Shown piece after piece: positions 42,438-50,966 of a stretch of 64,000 bases of DNA (positions within the stretch are counted from its first letter, which is position 1; every line of letters starts with the position of its first letter). This DNA is from CAYOWQ01 sp964407695 (GTDB taxonomy: Bacteria > Planctomycetota > Phycisphaerae > Phycisphaerales > SM1A02). Location: the NCBI GenBank assembly GCA_964407695.1, contig CAYOWQ010000001.1:62001-126000 (forward strand), given 5' to 3'. Below the pieces are notes generated by a model. The model was not told the origin of the DNA. It made no database searches and worked only from the letters and a program-made list of their open reading frames with translations. Made by a program: the position numbers and the translations under genes.

Positions 42438-43166
42438 ATGCGGCGGGCGATCAAGGTACTGGCGGTCATCTTGTCGGGCTTCGTGATCAATGGCCTCGTC
42501 ATGGCGATCGTGAACTATCTCCCGCTGTCGCAATGGGGTCTTTCACATCAGCGAGAGCGCTTCGCCATCGCCGACACCGGCGAAGGCCGCTGGTATGTCG
42601 TCGGCGTCTACGAGACGCTCGGCGAAACCTGGGCGGGCATTGACTGGTCGCACGACGTCCTGGTCGGCGAAGAGGCCAAGACATTCCTGCACAACCCGCC
42701 CGCCTGGATCTCGCCCCTGCCGTCGGTTCTTTCGCGCAAGGCCGATTGGGGGAACCAATGCATAGTCTGGGCCCAGGGTTGGCCATGGCGGTGCGCGACG
42801 ATGCGGGCGAACCCCGATCTCGGCGCTGGCAAACGATGGAGCCTCGACTCGGTGACGCTCTCATTCGGCCGGGGGCTCGGCGTCGAGTGGTGGAGGCGAC
42901 CAATGACGATTCCCTACCGACCCTACTGGCCCGGCCTCCTCGCCAATACCCTCTTCTATGGTGTCATTCTCTGGCTCTTCTGGTTCACACCGGGCGCGAT
43001 CAAACGCACGCTGCGAAGACGCCGCGGCCTGTGCCCGAAGTGCGCCTATCCCGTGGGGCCGAGCGAGCTTTGCACGGAGTGCGGGACGGCGCGCCCACGA
43101 GTGCCGCTGTTGCGAGGCGTTCCACATTCCGGGCAGGCTTCCGAAGAATTGCCGCGGAGGTCGTAG
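42438..43166 (+). CDS. GWPxxC/zinc-ribbon membrane protein, copy 4
   Basis: The 242-aa protein has the family layout: a first membrane segment (VLAVILSGFVINGLVMAIVN), an external domain with PPAWISPLPSVL and AQGWPWRCATMRA, a second segment (GLLANTLFYGVILWLFWFTP) and the C-terminal ribbon CPKCAYPVGPSELCTECG. The last 121 bases, including part of the ribbon, overlap the oppositely directed copy 5. It follows the frameshifted small membrane gene by 9 bases. Confidence 0.75.
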   Translation: MRRAIKVLAVILSGFVINGLVMAIVNYLPLSQWGLSHQRERFAIADTGEGRWYVVGVYETLGETWAGIDWSHDVLVGEEAKTFLHNPPAWISPLPSVLSRKADWGNQCIVWAQGWPWRCATMRANPDLGAGKRWSLDSVTLSFGRGLGVEWWRRPMTIPYRPYWPGLLANTLFYGVILWLFWFTPGAIKRTLRRRRGLCPKCAYPVGPSELCTECGTARPRVPLLRGVPHSGQASEELPRRS

Positions 43167-43828
43167 CCGCAGTGGATGCATCGGCCGCGGCGATGGCGGA
43201 GGGTGCGCCTGAGCCGGCCGCAGGTGAAGAAGGAGAGCCAGATGAGGAGGCCGTAAAGGGCGGCGTTGGCAAGGAGGCCGGGCCAGAGAGGGTACCAGTA
43301 GAGCGTGAGGGCGCTGGGCCAGCGTTTGCCGGGGAGGAACGTCGTGGGGAGGGTGAATCGGCCGCGTTCCCATTCGGGGGTTTCGGCTCCCCATGAACCG
43401 TCGAGTCCGGTTTGGGAGCGTCGTTCGCCCATCGAGGCGACGCAGCGACAGGGCCAGCCCGCGGCGATAACCCAGGTGTAGCTGAGACGGAAGGGCGGGG
43501 TGCCGGAGCTGGGGCGGGTGGGGCCGCGAGCGAGGGGTGTGAAGCGGGCCCAGAAGGGGAGGTGATCGAATGGTTGATCGACGGTCTCGGCCCAATGGAA
43601 GTTGTCGACACCGGACCACATCACGGCGACGTCATCCTTGACGGCGTCGGAATAGAGCTGAACGGCGAGTTGGCCTTTAGGGTCTGTGGTATCAGCGCGC
43701 CAGGAGGTGCTGGTGATGGTCCAGCGATCGGAGTGTTGCCCATCGATCAGGAGTACCCAGGCGACGAGGTAGGAGGCGAGGCCGCCGAGCACACCGAAGA
43801 GGAGGATCTTGCGGAGGGTGCGCTTCAC
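43046..43828 (-). CDS. GWPxxC/zinc-ribbon membrane protein, copy 5
   Basis: The 260-aa protein has the N-terminal membrane segment ILLFGVLGGLASYLVAWVLL and an external domain with AAGWPCRCVASMGERR and LPFWARFTPLARG. The second segment is GLLANAALYGLLIWLSFFTC, and the ribbon is CIHCGYDLRGNSSEACPECG. It runs tail-to-tail with copy 4, overlapping by 121 bases. Its TM2-basic-ribbon part is nearest to copies 3 and 4. Confidence 0.78.
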   Translation of the reverse strand: MKRTLRKILLFGVLGGLASYLVAWVLLIDGQHSDRWTITSTSWRADTTDPKGQLAVQLYSDAVKDDVAVMWSGVDNFHWAETVDQPFDHLPFWARFTPLARGPTRPSSGTPPFRLSYTWVIAAGWPCRCVASMGERRSQTGLDGSWGAETPEWERGRFTLPTTFLPGKRWPSALTLYWYPLWPGLLANAALYGLLIWLSFFTCGRLRRTLRHRRGRCIHCGYDLRGNSSEACPECGTPRNSGTRGRAVPHSVQSSLGPTG

Positions 43829-43889
43829 GAGCTCATGGTATCAACCGAGAGCAAGTGCTCCCGGAGACGCGGTCGCCGCACTGAATTGA

Positions 43890-44294
43890 TCAGCTGACCT
43901 TCGAGCCGGGCTTGACGTTGCGCTGCACCGTCAAGACGACCACATCGCGCTCTTCCGGCGGGGCGCCGGGCGCGCCAGGGGCCGCGGGGGTGGCGCCTTC
44001 CTTGAGATCGCTGGCGGCGAGGATCATGCCGTTGGAGATCTCGCCGCGGATTTTGCGGGGCTCGAGGTTGGCGACGATGATCACCTGCTTGCCGATGAGC
44101 GATGCGGGGTCGTACCACGCCTTGATGCCAGCGCAGACCTGGCGGCCTTCCGGCGTTCCGTCGTCGAGCTGGACCTTGAGCAGCTTGTCGGCGTTGGGAT
44201 GCGGCTCGGCGTGCGTGATGGTGGCGACCCGGAGATCGAGCTTGGTGAAGAGCTCGTAGGGGATCAGGGCCAGCGGTTCGGCGGTGGTTTCCAT
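43890..44294 (-). CDS. tRNA-binding domain protein (MetRS C-terminal/CsaA type)
   Basis: The 134-aa product is a stand-alone OB-fold: [40 protein letters not shown], then [20 protein letters not shown] and [11 protein letters not shown]. This is the EMAP-II/CsaA tRNA-binding domain found as the C-terminus of methionyl-tRNA synthetase or as a separate chaperone-like protein. The start is ATG 44294; the frame before it overlaps the next gene. Export-chaperone (CsaA) or tRNA-synthetase partner roles are both possible. Confidence 0.88.
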   Translation of the reverse strand: METTAEPLALIPYELFTKLDLRVATITHAEPHPNADKLLKVQLDDGTPEGRQVCAGIKAWYDPASLIGKQVIIVANLEPRKIRGEISNGMILAASDLKEGATPAAPGAPGAPPEERDVVVLTVQRNVKPGSKVS

Positions 44295-44341
44295 GGCGGG
44301 ATGGTAGCGGGGCGGGTGGTCGGGGCGGATGACAGGTTGCA

Positions 44342-45640
44342 CTAATCGTGGCGCAGGGCCACGATCGGATCGCGGCGGCTGGCCACCCATGCGGGATACA
44401 TGCCGAAAACAAGACCTACAACGGCCGCGACGATAAAGCTGGCCATGATCGACCAGGCGGTGATGTCGGTTTCCCACTCGGTTGCATCCTTGGCGTAGGT
44501 GCCAAGGTATTGAACTCCCACGGCAAGGCCCACGCCCAGGAGGATGCCGAGAAGTCCGCCGACCGTGGAGAGCGTGCCGGTCTCCACGAGGAATTGCGCC
44601 AGGATGTGGCGGCGGGTGGCGCCGAGGGCGCGGCGGATGCCGATCTCCCGGGTGCGTTCGGTCACGCTGGCGAGCATGATGTTCATGATGCCGATGCCGC
44701 CGACGAGGAGGCTGATGGCCGCGATGGCGCGGAGCAGGTAGTCGAAGAGTCTTCGATCGCGTTTGACCTTCTCAAGCAGTTCCCACGGGATGATGAGTTC
44801 GCTGTCGAGCAGGCCGGGATGGCCGACCTCGAGGATGCGCCTGACGCGCTGGGAGGCTGGAATGACGTCCTCCGTACCGGGCGCCTGCACGTAGATCTCG
44901 GAGAGCTCGACGCGCTCGCCCGACATGGAGCCCGAGGAGCGGCGAATGATCATGTCGCCGAAGCGGGTCTGGGCGGCTGTAAGGGGGATATGGACATCGA
45001 GGTTCCAATCGCGTCCGACGAGGGCAGAGCCGGTCCCGCCGGCGAGACCAACCGGTTTGAGCACGCCGATGACCTGAAAGATCTGTTCGCCGATGCGGAA
45101 GTTTGCGCCGATGGGGTCGCGCAGCCGGAAGAATTTCTTGGCGACCTCGGAGCCGATGACCGCCACGGGCGACTGCTGATCGATGTCTTCCTGTGAGAGA
45201 TATCGCCCGCCGGGTTCGAGATGCAGGTTGCCGACGCGCTCGAGTTCGGGTGTGGTGCCGAAGGCCTGGCTGGTCATTCGCATGCCGGAATAGGAAACTT
45301 CATCTCCAACCGCCTTGAGGGGCACAATGTGTTGGGCGTCGGTGATGCTGCCTTCAATGCGACGAAGATCCTGATACGTCAGGCCGTAGGTGATGAGGAA
45401 CGACCGCTCCTGCGACATGCTGTTGGCTTCGGGCGGCTTCTGCGAGCGAATGATGATGTTGGTGGCGCCGAGGGCCTGGATCTGGCGCAACGCCCTCTGC
45501 TTGGCGCCTTCACCGATCGCGACCATGACGATGACCGCGGCCACGCCGAGCACGATGCCGAGACTGGTGAGGGTGCTGCGGAGGCCGTGCAGCAGCAGGT
45601 TCCGAAAGCCGAGACGGAAAATGGCGAGGAGAAATCCCAT
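44342..45640 (-). CDS. ABC transporter permease, MacB/FtsX type
   Basis: The 432-aa protein has the MacB layout: an N-terminal helix ([20 protein letters not shown]), a periplasmic MacB-PCD domain of about 230 residues, then three C-terminal helices ([60 protein letters not shown]). [20 protein letters not shown] is the conserved loop. It should couple to an ATPase and act on the outer membrane or on lipoproteins. No ATPase gene lies beside it in the window. Confidence 0.92.
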   Translation of the reverse strand: MGFLLAIFRLGFRNLLLHGLRSTLTSLGIVLGVAAVIVMVAIGEGAKQRALRQIQALGATNIIIRSQKPPEANSMSQERSFLITYGLTYQDLRRIEGSITDAQHIVPLKAVGDEVSYSGMRMTSQAFGTTPELERVGNLHLEPGGRYLSQEDIDQQSPVAVIGSEVAKKFFRLRDPIGANFRIGEQIFQVIGVLKPVGLAGGTGSALVGRDWNLDVHIPLTAAQTRFGDMIIRRSSGSMSGERVELSEIYVQAPGTEDVIPASQRVRRILEVGHPGLLDSELIIPWELLEKVKRDRRLFDYLLRAIAAISLLVGGIGIMNIMLASVTERTREIGIRRALGATRRHILAQFLVETGTLSTVGGLLGILLGVGLAVGVQYLGTYAKDATEWETDITAWSIMASFIVAAVVGLVFGMYPAWVASRRDPIVALRHD

Positions 45641-45681
45641 ATCAGGTCGATAGAGAGAGGGATGGTAGACCAGGCCCCGTC

Positions 45682-45987
45682 ATGGTGACGCCGCTCATCG
45701 ACATTCTTTCCGAACGAGAGATGTCCTCCGGATGGGAATTCGAGGCGGCCATCATTGCGCCCGACGGGCAGCTGGTGCGAATCGAGGTCAGGATGGCGTT
45801 CGTCGACTACAACGTGTGGTCGCCGGATGGGTCGGCCACCCCATCGTCGGTGGCGGAGGCGGTGATTGCGACGGCGCTGGCCGAAACATCGGCCACGAGC
45901 CTGCCGGCGATCTTTGACGCGTCAACCTTGCGCCGATGGATTCCGGAGGCCGATCGGCTGATCACTTCGAGGGTGGGACAGCAGTAG
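45682..45987 (+). CDS. Hypothetical small protein
   Basis: The 101-aa frame (MVTPLIDILSEREMSSGWEF...) has an Asp/Glu/Val-rich composition and ends in a helical ADRLITSRVGQQ. No domain is recognised. The start codon lies 41 bases from the divergent permease start. Codon composition fits the genome. It is probably a real gene of unknown role. Confidence 0.6.
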   Translation: MVTPLIDILSEREMSSGWEFEAAIIAPDGQLVRIEVRMAFVDYNVWSPDGSATPSSVAEAVIATALAETSATSLPAIFDASTLRRWIPEADRLITSRVGQQ

Positions 45988-46098
45988 TCCCGGGGGTCAC
46001 TTCCCGGGTCGACCAAGGGAAATTCGCCTAGACTTGCGGATCAAGTTGAGCTGTGGGGGGAGCGATAGAAGTTCGTGGGCCCAATGGGTGAGGACCAG

Positions 46099-48987
46099 AT
46101 GACCACGCTACAGAACGAGAAGTTGTCCGTCGCGACACCGCCGAGGAAGAGGTACGTCCCTGCGGTAGGGCCGAAACTGAAGAAGCTGCTGGCGATCGTC
46201 TTTGGACTGTTCGCGCTGTTGTGCGTGAATTCGGTCTACCTGGTGACGATCACGGGCATGGAGTGGGCGACGGGCGAGGTCTTTCAGAACTACTTCTATC
46301 AGTGGATGTTCATCGTCCACCTTGGGTTGGGTCTGCTGCTCATCACGCCGGTGGTGGTGTTCGGCCTTGTGCACATGGCCAATACCCGTAACCGGCCGAA
46401 CAAGAGGGCGATGCGGGTGGGCTACGCGCTCTTTGGCGTCGCCCTGGCGGTGCTGGCCACGGGGCTTCTGCTGACACGGCTGGAGGTTGGAGGTCTTACC
46501 GTGAGCCTCAAGGATGCGGCCACGCGCGATGTCGTTTACTGGGCACACGTGATCACGCCGCTCGCAGCAGTCTGGCTCTTCATCCTGCACCGCCTCGCGG
46601 GGCGAAGGATCAAGTGGAAGGTCGGCCTGACCTGGGCGGCGGCCGCGGGTGTGTTCGCGGGCGGCATGGCGCTGCTGCACTCACTTGACCCGCGAACATG
46701 GAATCAGGTCGGGCCGAAGTCGGGCGAGGCGTATTTCTTTCCGTCGCTGGCTCGCACGGCCACCGGGAACTTCATTCCCGCCGACACGCTGATGATGAAT
46801 CAGTACTGCATGGAGTGCCACCCGGACGTGTATGACGGTCATATCCATTCGGTGCACAATTTCAGTTCGTTTAACAATCCGCCGTATGCCTTCAGCGTGC
46901 GCGAGACCCGGCGCATGGCCCACGAGCGCGACGGCAACGTGCAGGCGGCGCGGTGGTGCGCCGGCTGCCACGACCCGGTGCCGTTTCTCTCCGGTGCGTT
47001 TGAGGATCCTCGGTTCGACGATCCTGCCTACGACGTGGCGAAGGATCCTCTGGGATCAGCCAGCATTTCGTGCACGGTGTGCCACGGCATTGCCCACGTG
47101 AACTCAAATCTGGGCAACGCCGACTACACGATCGGCGAGATTGAACACTATCCATTTACGTTCAGCAGGAATCCGATTCTGCATTGGGCCAACTCGCAGC
47201 TCATCAAGGCCAAGCCGGCATTCCACAAGAAGTCGATGCTGAAGCCGCTGCACACGTCGGCTGAGTTCTGTTCAACCTGCCACAAGGTGCACCTGCCGCC
47301 GGAGCTCAACAACTACAAGTGGCTTCGCGGGCAGAACCATTACGACTCGTATCTGCTCTCGGGCGTCAGCGGCCACGGAATCACCTCGTGGTACTACCCC
47401 GCGAAGGCCGAGCACAACTGCAACGGCTGCCACATGCCGCTGATGGCGTCGAACGACTTCGGGTCGAAAGTGCACGACGATTCCGGCGTCCTGAAGGTCA
47501 AGGGACACCAGTTCCCCTCCGCGAATACGGCGATTCCGCTGCTCACCGACATGAAATCGCCGCAGGCGGCAATCGACGCTCACAAGACGTTCCTCGAAGG
47601 CGTGATGCGAGTTGACATCTTCGGTGTGAAGAAGGGCGGGCGGATCGACGGCGAGTTGGAAGCGCCCATTCGGCCCAGCGTTCCGCGGCTCGAACGCGGT
47701 GAGCGATACCTCGTCGAAGCAGTGGTGCGCACCATGAAGATGGGCCATGAATTCACTCAGGGAACGGCCGATTCCAATGAGGTCTGGCTGGATGTCACGG
47801 TGAGTGACGCCGGCCGCGTGATCGGCCGCAGCGGCGGCCTTGGTCCCGACGGCGAAGTGGATCCGTGGTCGAAATTCTTCAACGTCTACATGCTTGATCG
47901 CGACGGCAATCGCATCGATCGCCGCAATCCGCAGGATATCTTCGTCCCGCTGTACAACTATCAGATCCCGCCTGGGGCTGGCGATGTCACGCATCTTGGC
48001 ATGACCGTTCCCAAGGACGCCGTGGGACCGATCGTGGTTGATGTAAAGCTGCAATACCGCAAGTTCGACACGAAATACATGAAGTACGTGTACGGCGAAA
48101 GCTACGAGAATGAACTCCCGGTGTTGACGCTGGCCCGCGACTCGGTGACGTTCCCGGTCGGTTCGGGGACGTCGGTTGAGTCGCAGCAATCGCCGATTGA
48201 CCCCTGGCAGAGGTGGAATGATTACGGCATCGGTCTATTCCGCAAGGCCGAGCAGTCGGGGGCGATGGGCAAGGGCGAACTCCGACAGGCCGACCTCGCG
48301 TTTGCCGAAGTTACCAAACTGAATCGGGCCGAAGGGCCGTTGAATCGCGCTCGCGTGTATGTCCGCGAAGGGCGGCTCGAAGAGGCGGTGCAGATGCTCA
48401 ACCAGGCGTCGACACACGCTGCGGCCGCGTACCCGTGGTCGATTGCGTATTTCTCCGCGCTGGTGGACAAGCAGAACGGCAACCTGGATTCCGCGATCGA
48501 GAACCTGCGCAAGATCATTGATTCGAAGTTCCCCGAAGCGATCAAGCGAGAGTTCGACTTCTCGCAGGACTATCGGCTACTCAACGAGCTCGGGCAGACG
48601 CTCTTTGAGCGCTCCAAGCAGGAGCGAGGCGATGCCCAGGCCACGTCACGGGACGCGATGCTGAGGGAGGCGGCTGCGTGGTGCGAACGAGCACTTCAGA
48701 TTGACCGCGAATTCAATCCCGCCCACTACAACCTTTTTCTGATCTATACCGCGCTGGGTGACGAGGCCAATGCGGAGAAGCACAAGACGCTTCACGACAA
48801 ATACCGCCCCGACGACAACGCCCGCGACAAGGCGATCGCCGCCGCCCGCCGGCGCGATCCGGCCGCCAATCACGCCGCCGAACCGGTTGCCATCTACGAC
48901 CTTCAGCGGCCGGGAGCTTATGAGTTGCCGCCGCCTTCGCCGACGGTGGCCTCCACGGAGAGAGATTCAGGAGCCGTGAATGACTGA
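46099..48987 (+). CDS. Membrane b-type/multihaem c-type cytochrome with C-terminal TPRs
   Basis: The 962-aa product starts at ATG 46099, preceded by GAGGA. The N-terminal membrane part has about five helices and four well-placed His residues (FIVHLGLG, FGLVHMAN, YWAHVITP, LFILHRLAG), suggesting two b-type haems. The external part carries five CxxCH sites (CMECH, CAGCH, CTVCH, CSTCH, CNGCH; 46807-47433), so five c-type haems. A beta-rich domain follows, then TPR-like helices after residue about 720. It likely takes electrons between quinol and an external partner. It overlaps the next gene by 8 bases. Confidence 0.88.
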   Translation: MTTLQNEKLSVATPPRKRYVPAVGPKLKKLLAIVFGLFALLCVNSVYLVTITGMEWATGEVFQNYFYQWMFIVHLGLGLLLITPVVVFGLVHMANTRNRPNKRAMRVGYALFGVALAVLATGLLLTRLEVGGLTVSLKDAATRDVVYWAHVITPLAAVWLFILHRLAGRRIKWKVGLTWAAAAGVFAGGMALLHSLDPRTWNQVGPKSGEAYFFPSLARTATGNFIPADTLMMNQYCMECHPDVYDGHIHSVHNFSSFNNPPYAFSVRETRRMAHERDGNVQAARWCAGCHDPVPFLSGAFEDPRFDDPAYDVAKDPLGSASISCTVCHGIAHVNSNLGNADYTIGEIEHYPFTFSRNPILHWANSQLIKAKPAFHKKSMLKPLHTSAEFCSTCHKVHLPPELNNYKWLRGQNHYDSYLLSGVSGHGITSWYYPAKAEHNCNGCHMPLMASNDFGSKVHDDSGVLKVKGHQFPSANTAIPLLTDMKSPQAAIDAHKTFLEGVMRVDIFGVKKGGRIDGELEAPIRPSVPRLERGERYLVEAVVRTMKMGHEFTQGTADSNEVWLDVTVSDAGRVIGRSGGLGPDGEVDPWSKFFNVYMLDRDGNRIDRRNPQDIFVPLYNYQIPPGAGDVTHLGMTVPKDAVGPIVVDVKLQYRKFDTKYMKYVYGESYENELPVLTLARDSVTFPVGSGTSVESQQSPIDPWQRWNDYGIGLFRKAEQSGAMGKGELRQADLAFAEVTKLNRAEGPLNRARVYVREGRLEEAVQMLNQASTHAAAAYPWSIAYFSALVDKQNGNLDSAIENLRKIIDSKFPEAIKREFDFSQDYRLLNELGQTLFERSKQERGDAQATSRDAMLREAAAWCERALQIDREFNPAHYNLFLIYTALGDEANAEKHKTLHDKYRPDDNARDKAIAAARRRDPAANHAAEPVAIYDLQRPGAYELPPPSPTVASTERDSGAVND

Positions 48988-50881
48988 TTCGAAGACAGTC
49001 GAACCTCAGGCGGAGGTGGACTCAGGTGAGGAGTTTGTTCCCGCAGACGACCGGATCATCGCCAAGGCGTTCTGGCTCTCCCTCGGAGTGATGGCGGTGT
49101 TCGCGGTCCCGGCAGCGACGATCATGTTCCTGCTGATGAGGCCGAAGCCGACGCCGGTCATTGAGCCGGTGAATGTGAAACCAGCGCAGCCGCGAGTGGT
49201 GGAAGGCGAGGTCTCCATTCCCACCATCACGTTCACCGACATCACCGAGGCGGCGGGAATCGACTTTGTGGCTGAGAATGGGGCGGTTGGCGAAAAGCTT
49301 CTGCCGGAAACCATGGGGTGCGGTGCTGCATTCTTCGATCTGGACAATGACGGCGATCAGGATTTGCTGTTCGTCAATGCCACCACGTGGGATCGGGTGC
49401 CCGGAGTGATGCCTGACGCCAAGGCTCCCGAAGGACGCGGACCCACGGCGGGCCTGTATCGAAATGATGGCCGTGGAAACTTCACGAACATCACCGCCGG
49501 TTCGGGGCTGGACGTCGGTATTTATGGCCAGGGAGTTGCGTGCGGGGATGTCGACGGCGACGGGTTTACCGACGTGTTCATCACGGCCGTGGGAAGGAAT
49601 CACCTGTTTCGCAACCTTGGTGACGGCCGGTTTGAAGACGTTACCGACCGGGCTGGCGTCGCCGGCAATGATTCGAACCCGCTGAAATGGAGCACCTCGG
49701 CGGCGTTTGCGGATCTTGACCAGGATGGCGATCTCGATCTGGTGGTCTGCAACTACGTCGCATGGTCGCGCGAGGCCGATTTTCAGGTGAACTACACGCT
49801 GACCGGGATCGGAAGGGCCTATGGACCGCCCACTAATTTTCCGGGCGAGACTTGCCTGCTCTATCGCAATGGAGGCGAGGGCGTCTTCGAGAACGTGACT
49901 GTTTCGGCAGGAATGAACGTCAAGGATGCGACAGATGAGCGGCCATCCGCCAAGGCGCTGGGAGTCGTTCCGATCGACCTTGATGGGGACGGGTGGCTTG
50001 ATCTGGTGATCGCCAACGACACGGTTCGAAAGTTTGTATTCCTGAATCAGAAGGACGGAACCTTCAAGGAGGTTGGGGCTGATACCGGTGTCGCGTTTGA
50101 TCGGGAAGGCGCTGCCACCGGAGCCATGGGGCTCGATGTGGCGAACTACCTGAACAATCACGAGTTGGCGATTGTCGTCGGCAATTTTGCGAACCAGATG
50201 TCGTCGCTCTATATCACGCAGGGGCGTCCGATGCGGTTTTCCGATGCGGCGATCACCGAAGGTATCGGGCCGGCGACACGGCTGTCGCTCACGTTCGGGG
50301 TGTTCTTCTTCGATGCGGATCTCGATGGCCGCCTCGATATCCTTCACGCCAACGGTCATGTTGAGAACGAGATCAATACGGTGCAGGAATCACAGCACTA
50401 TGAGCAGCCGGGGCAACTCTTCTGGAACGCCGGTTCCGATCACCGCACGTGCTTCGTCGAAGTGCCGAAGGACCGAACCGGAGATCTCTCGAGGCCGATC
50501 GTCGGTCGCGGCGCTGCGTATGGGGATATCGATGGCGATGGCGATCTCGACGTGGTGCTGACGCAGCCGAAAGGCCGTCCGATGCTGCTGCGCAACGATC
50601 AGGTGATCAATCACCACTGGCTGCGGGTCAAGCTGGCGGGACGAAAGGGTGCGAGCGAGTCGATCGGCGCGAAGATCGTGCTGAAGGCCGAAGGCCTTGA
50701 GCAGACGAGATTCGTGATGCCGTCTCGCAGCTATCTCTCGCAGATGGAACTGGTGCAGACCTTCGGCCTGGGCGATGTGTCGAAGGTCGATTCGGTGGTC
50801 GTGATCTGGCCCAACGGTGTGACCCGGACGGTCGAGAGCCCGGACGTGGATCGCGTCCTGTTCATCGAACAAGGCGGTTGA
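48980..50881 (+). CDS. CRTAC1-type FG-GAP protein with ASPIC/UnbV domain, membrane-anchored
   Basis: The 633-aa protein has one N-terminal membrane segment (AFWLSLGVMAVFAVPAATIM), a Pro-rich linker, then FG-GAP/VCBS repeats (FFDLDNDGDQDLLFVN, CGDVDGDGFTDVFITA, ADLDQDGDLDLVVCN, PIDLDGDGWLDLVIAN, FDADLDGRLDILHAN, YGDIDGDGDLDVVLT). These Ca-binding propeller blades end in the ASPIC/UnbV part (SRSYLSQMELVQTFGLGD...VVIWPNG). It is coupled to the cytochrome gene. The role is unknown; CRTAC1/UnbV proteins are extracellular and bind ligands. Confidence 0.9.
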   Translation: MTDSKTVEPQAEVDSGEEFVPADDRIIAKAFWLSLGVMAVFAVPAATIMFLLMRPKPTPVIEPVNVKPAQPRVVEGEVSIPTITFTDITEAAGIDFVAENGAVGEKLLPETMGCGAAFFDLDNDGDQDLLFVNATTWDRVPGVMPDAKAPEGRGPTAGLYRNDGRGNFTNITAGSGLDVGIYGQGVACGDVDGDGFTDVFITAVGRNHLFRNLGDGRFEDVTDRAGVAGNDSNPLKWSTSAAFADLDQDGDLDLVVCNYVAWSREADFQVNYTLTGIGRAYGPPTNFPGETCLLYRNGGEGVFENVTVSAGMNVKDATDERPSAKALGVVPIDLDGDGWLDLVIANDTVRKFVFLNQKDGTFKEVGADTGVAFDREGAATGAMGLDVANYLNNHELAIVVGNFANQMSSLYITQGRPMRFSDAAITEGIGPATRLSLTFGVFFFDADLDGRLDILHANGHVENEINTVQESQHYEQPGQLFWNAGSDHRTCFVEVPKDRTGDLSRPIVGRGAAYGDIDGDGDLDVVLTQPKGRPMLLRNDQVINHHWLRVKLAGRKGASESIGAKIVLKAEGLEQTRFVMPSRSYLSQMELVQTFGLGDVSKVDSVVVIWPNGVTRTVESPDVDRVLFIEQGG

Positions 50882-50904
50882 AAGACGTCGGGTCGACAAT
50901 TGAA

Positions 50905-50932
50905 AAGGCCCGGCCATTTCTGGCCGGGCCTT
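50905..50932. terminator. Bidirectional hairpin terminator
   Basis: A perfect 12-bp stem (AAGGCCCGGCCA, 50905-50916, with 50921-50932) has a loop of TTTC. It lies 24 bases past the stop of the plus gene and 34 before the stop of the minus gene. Flanking TGAAA and TTCAT give only a weak U-tract, but the position is typical. Confidence 0.88.
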
Positions 50933-50966
50933 CATGCATTTCAAGCCGTAATCCTGAAGGGACGGA

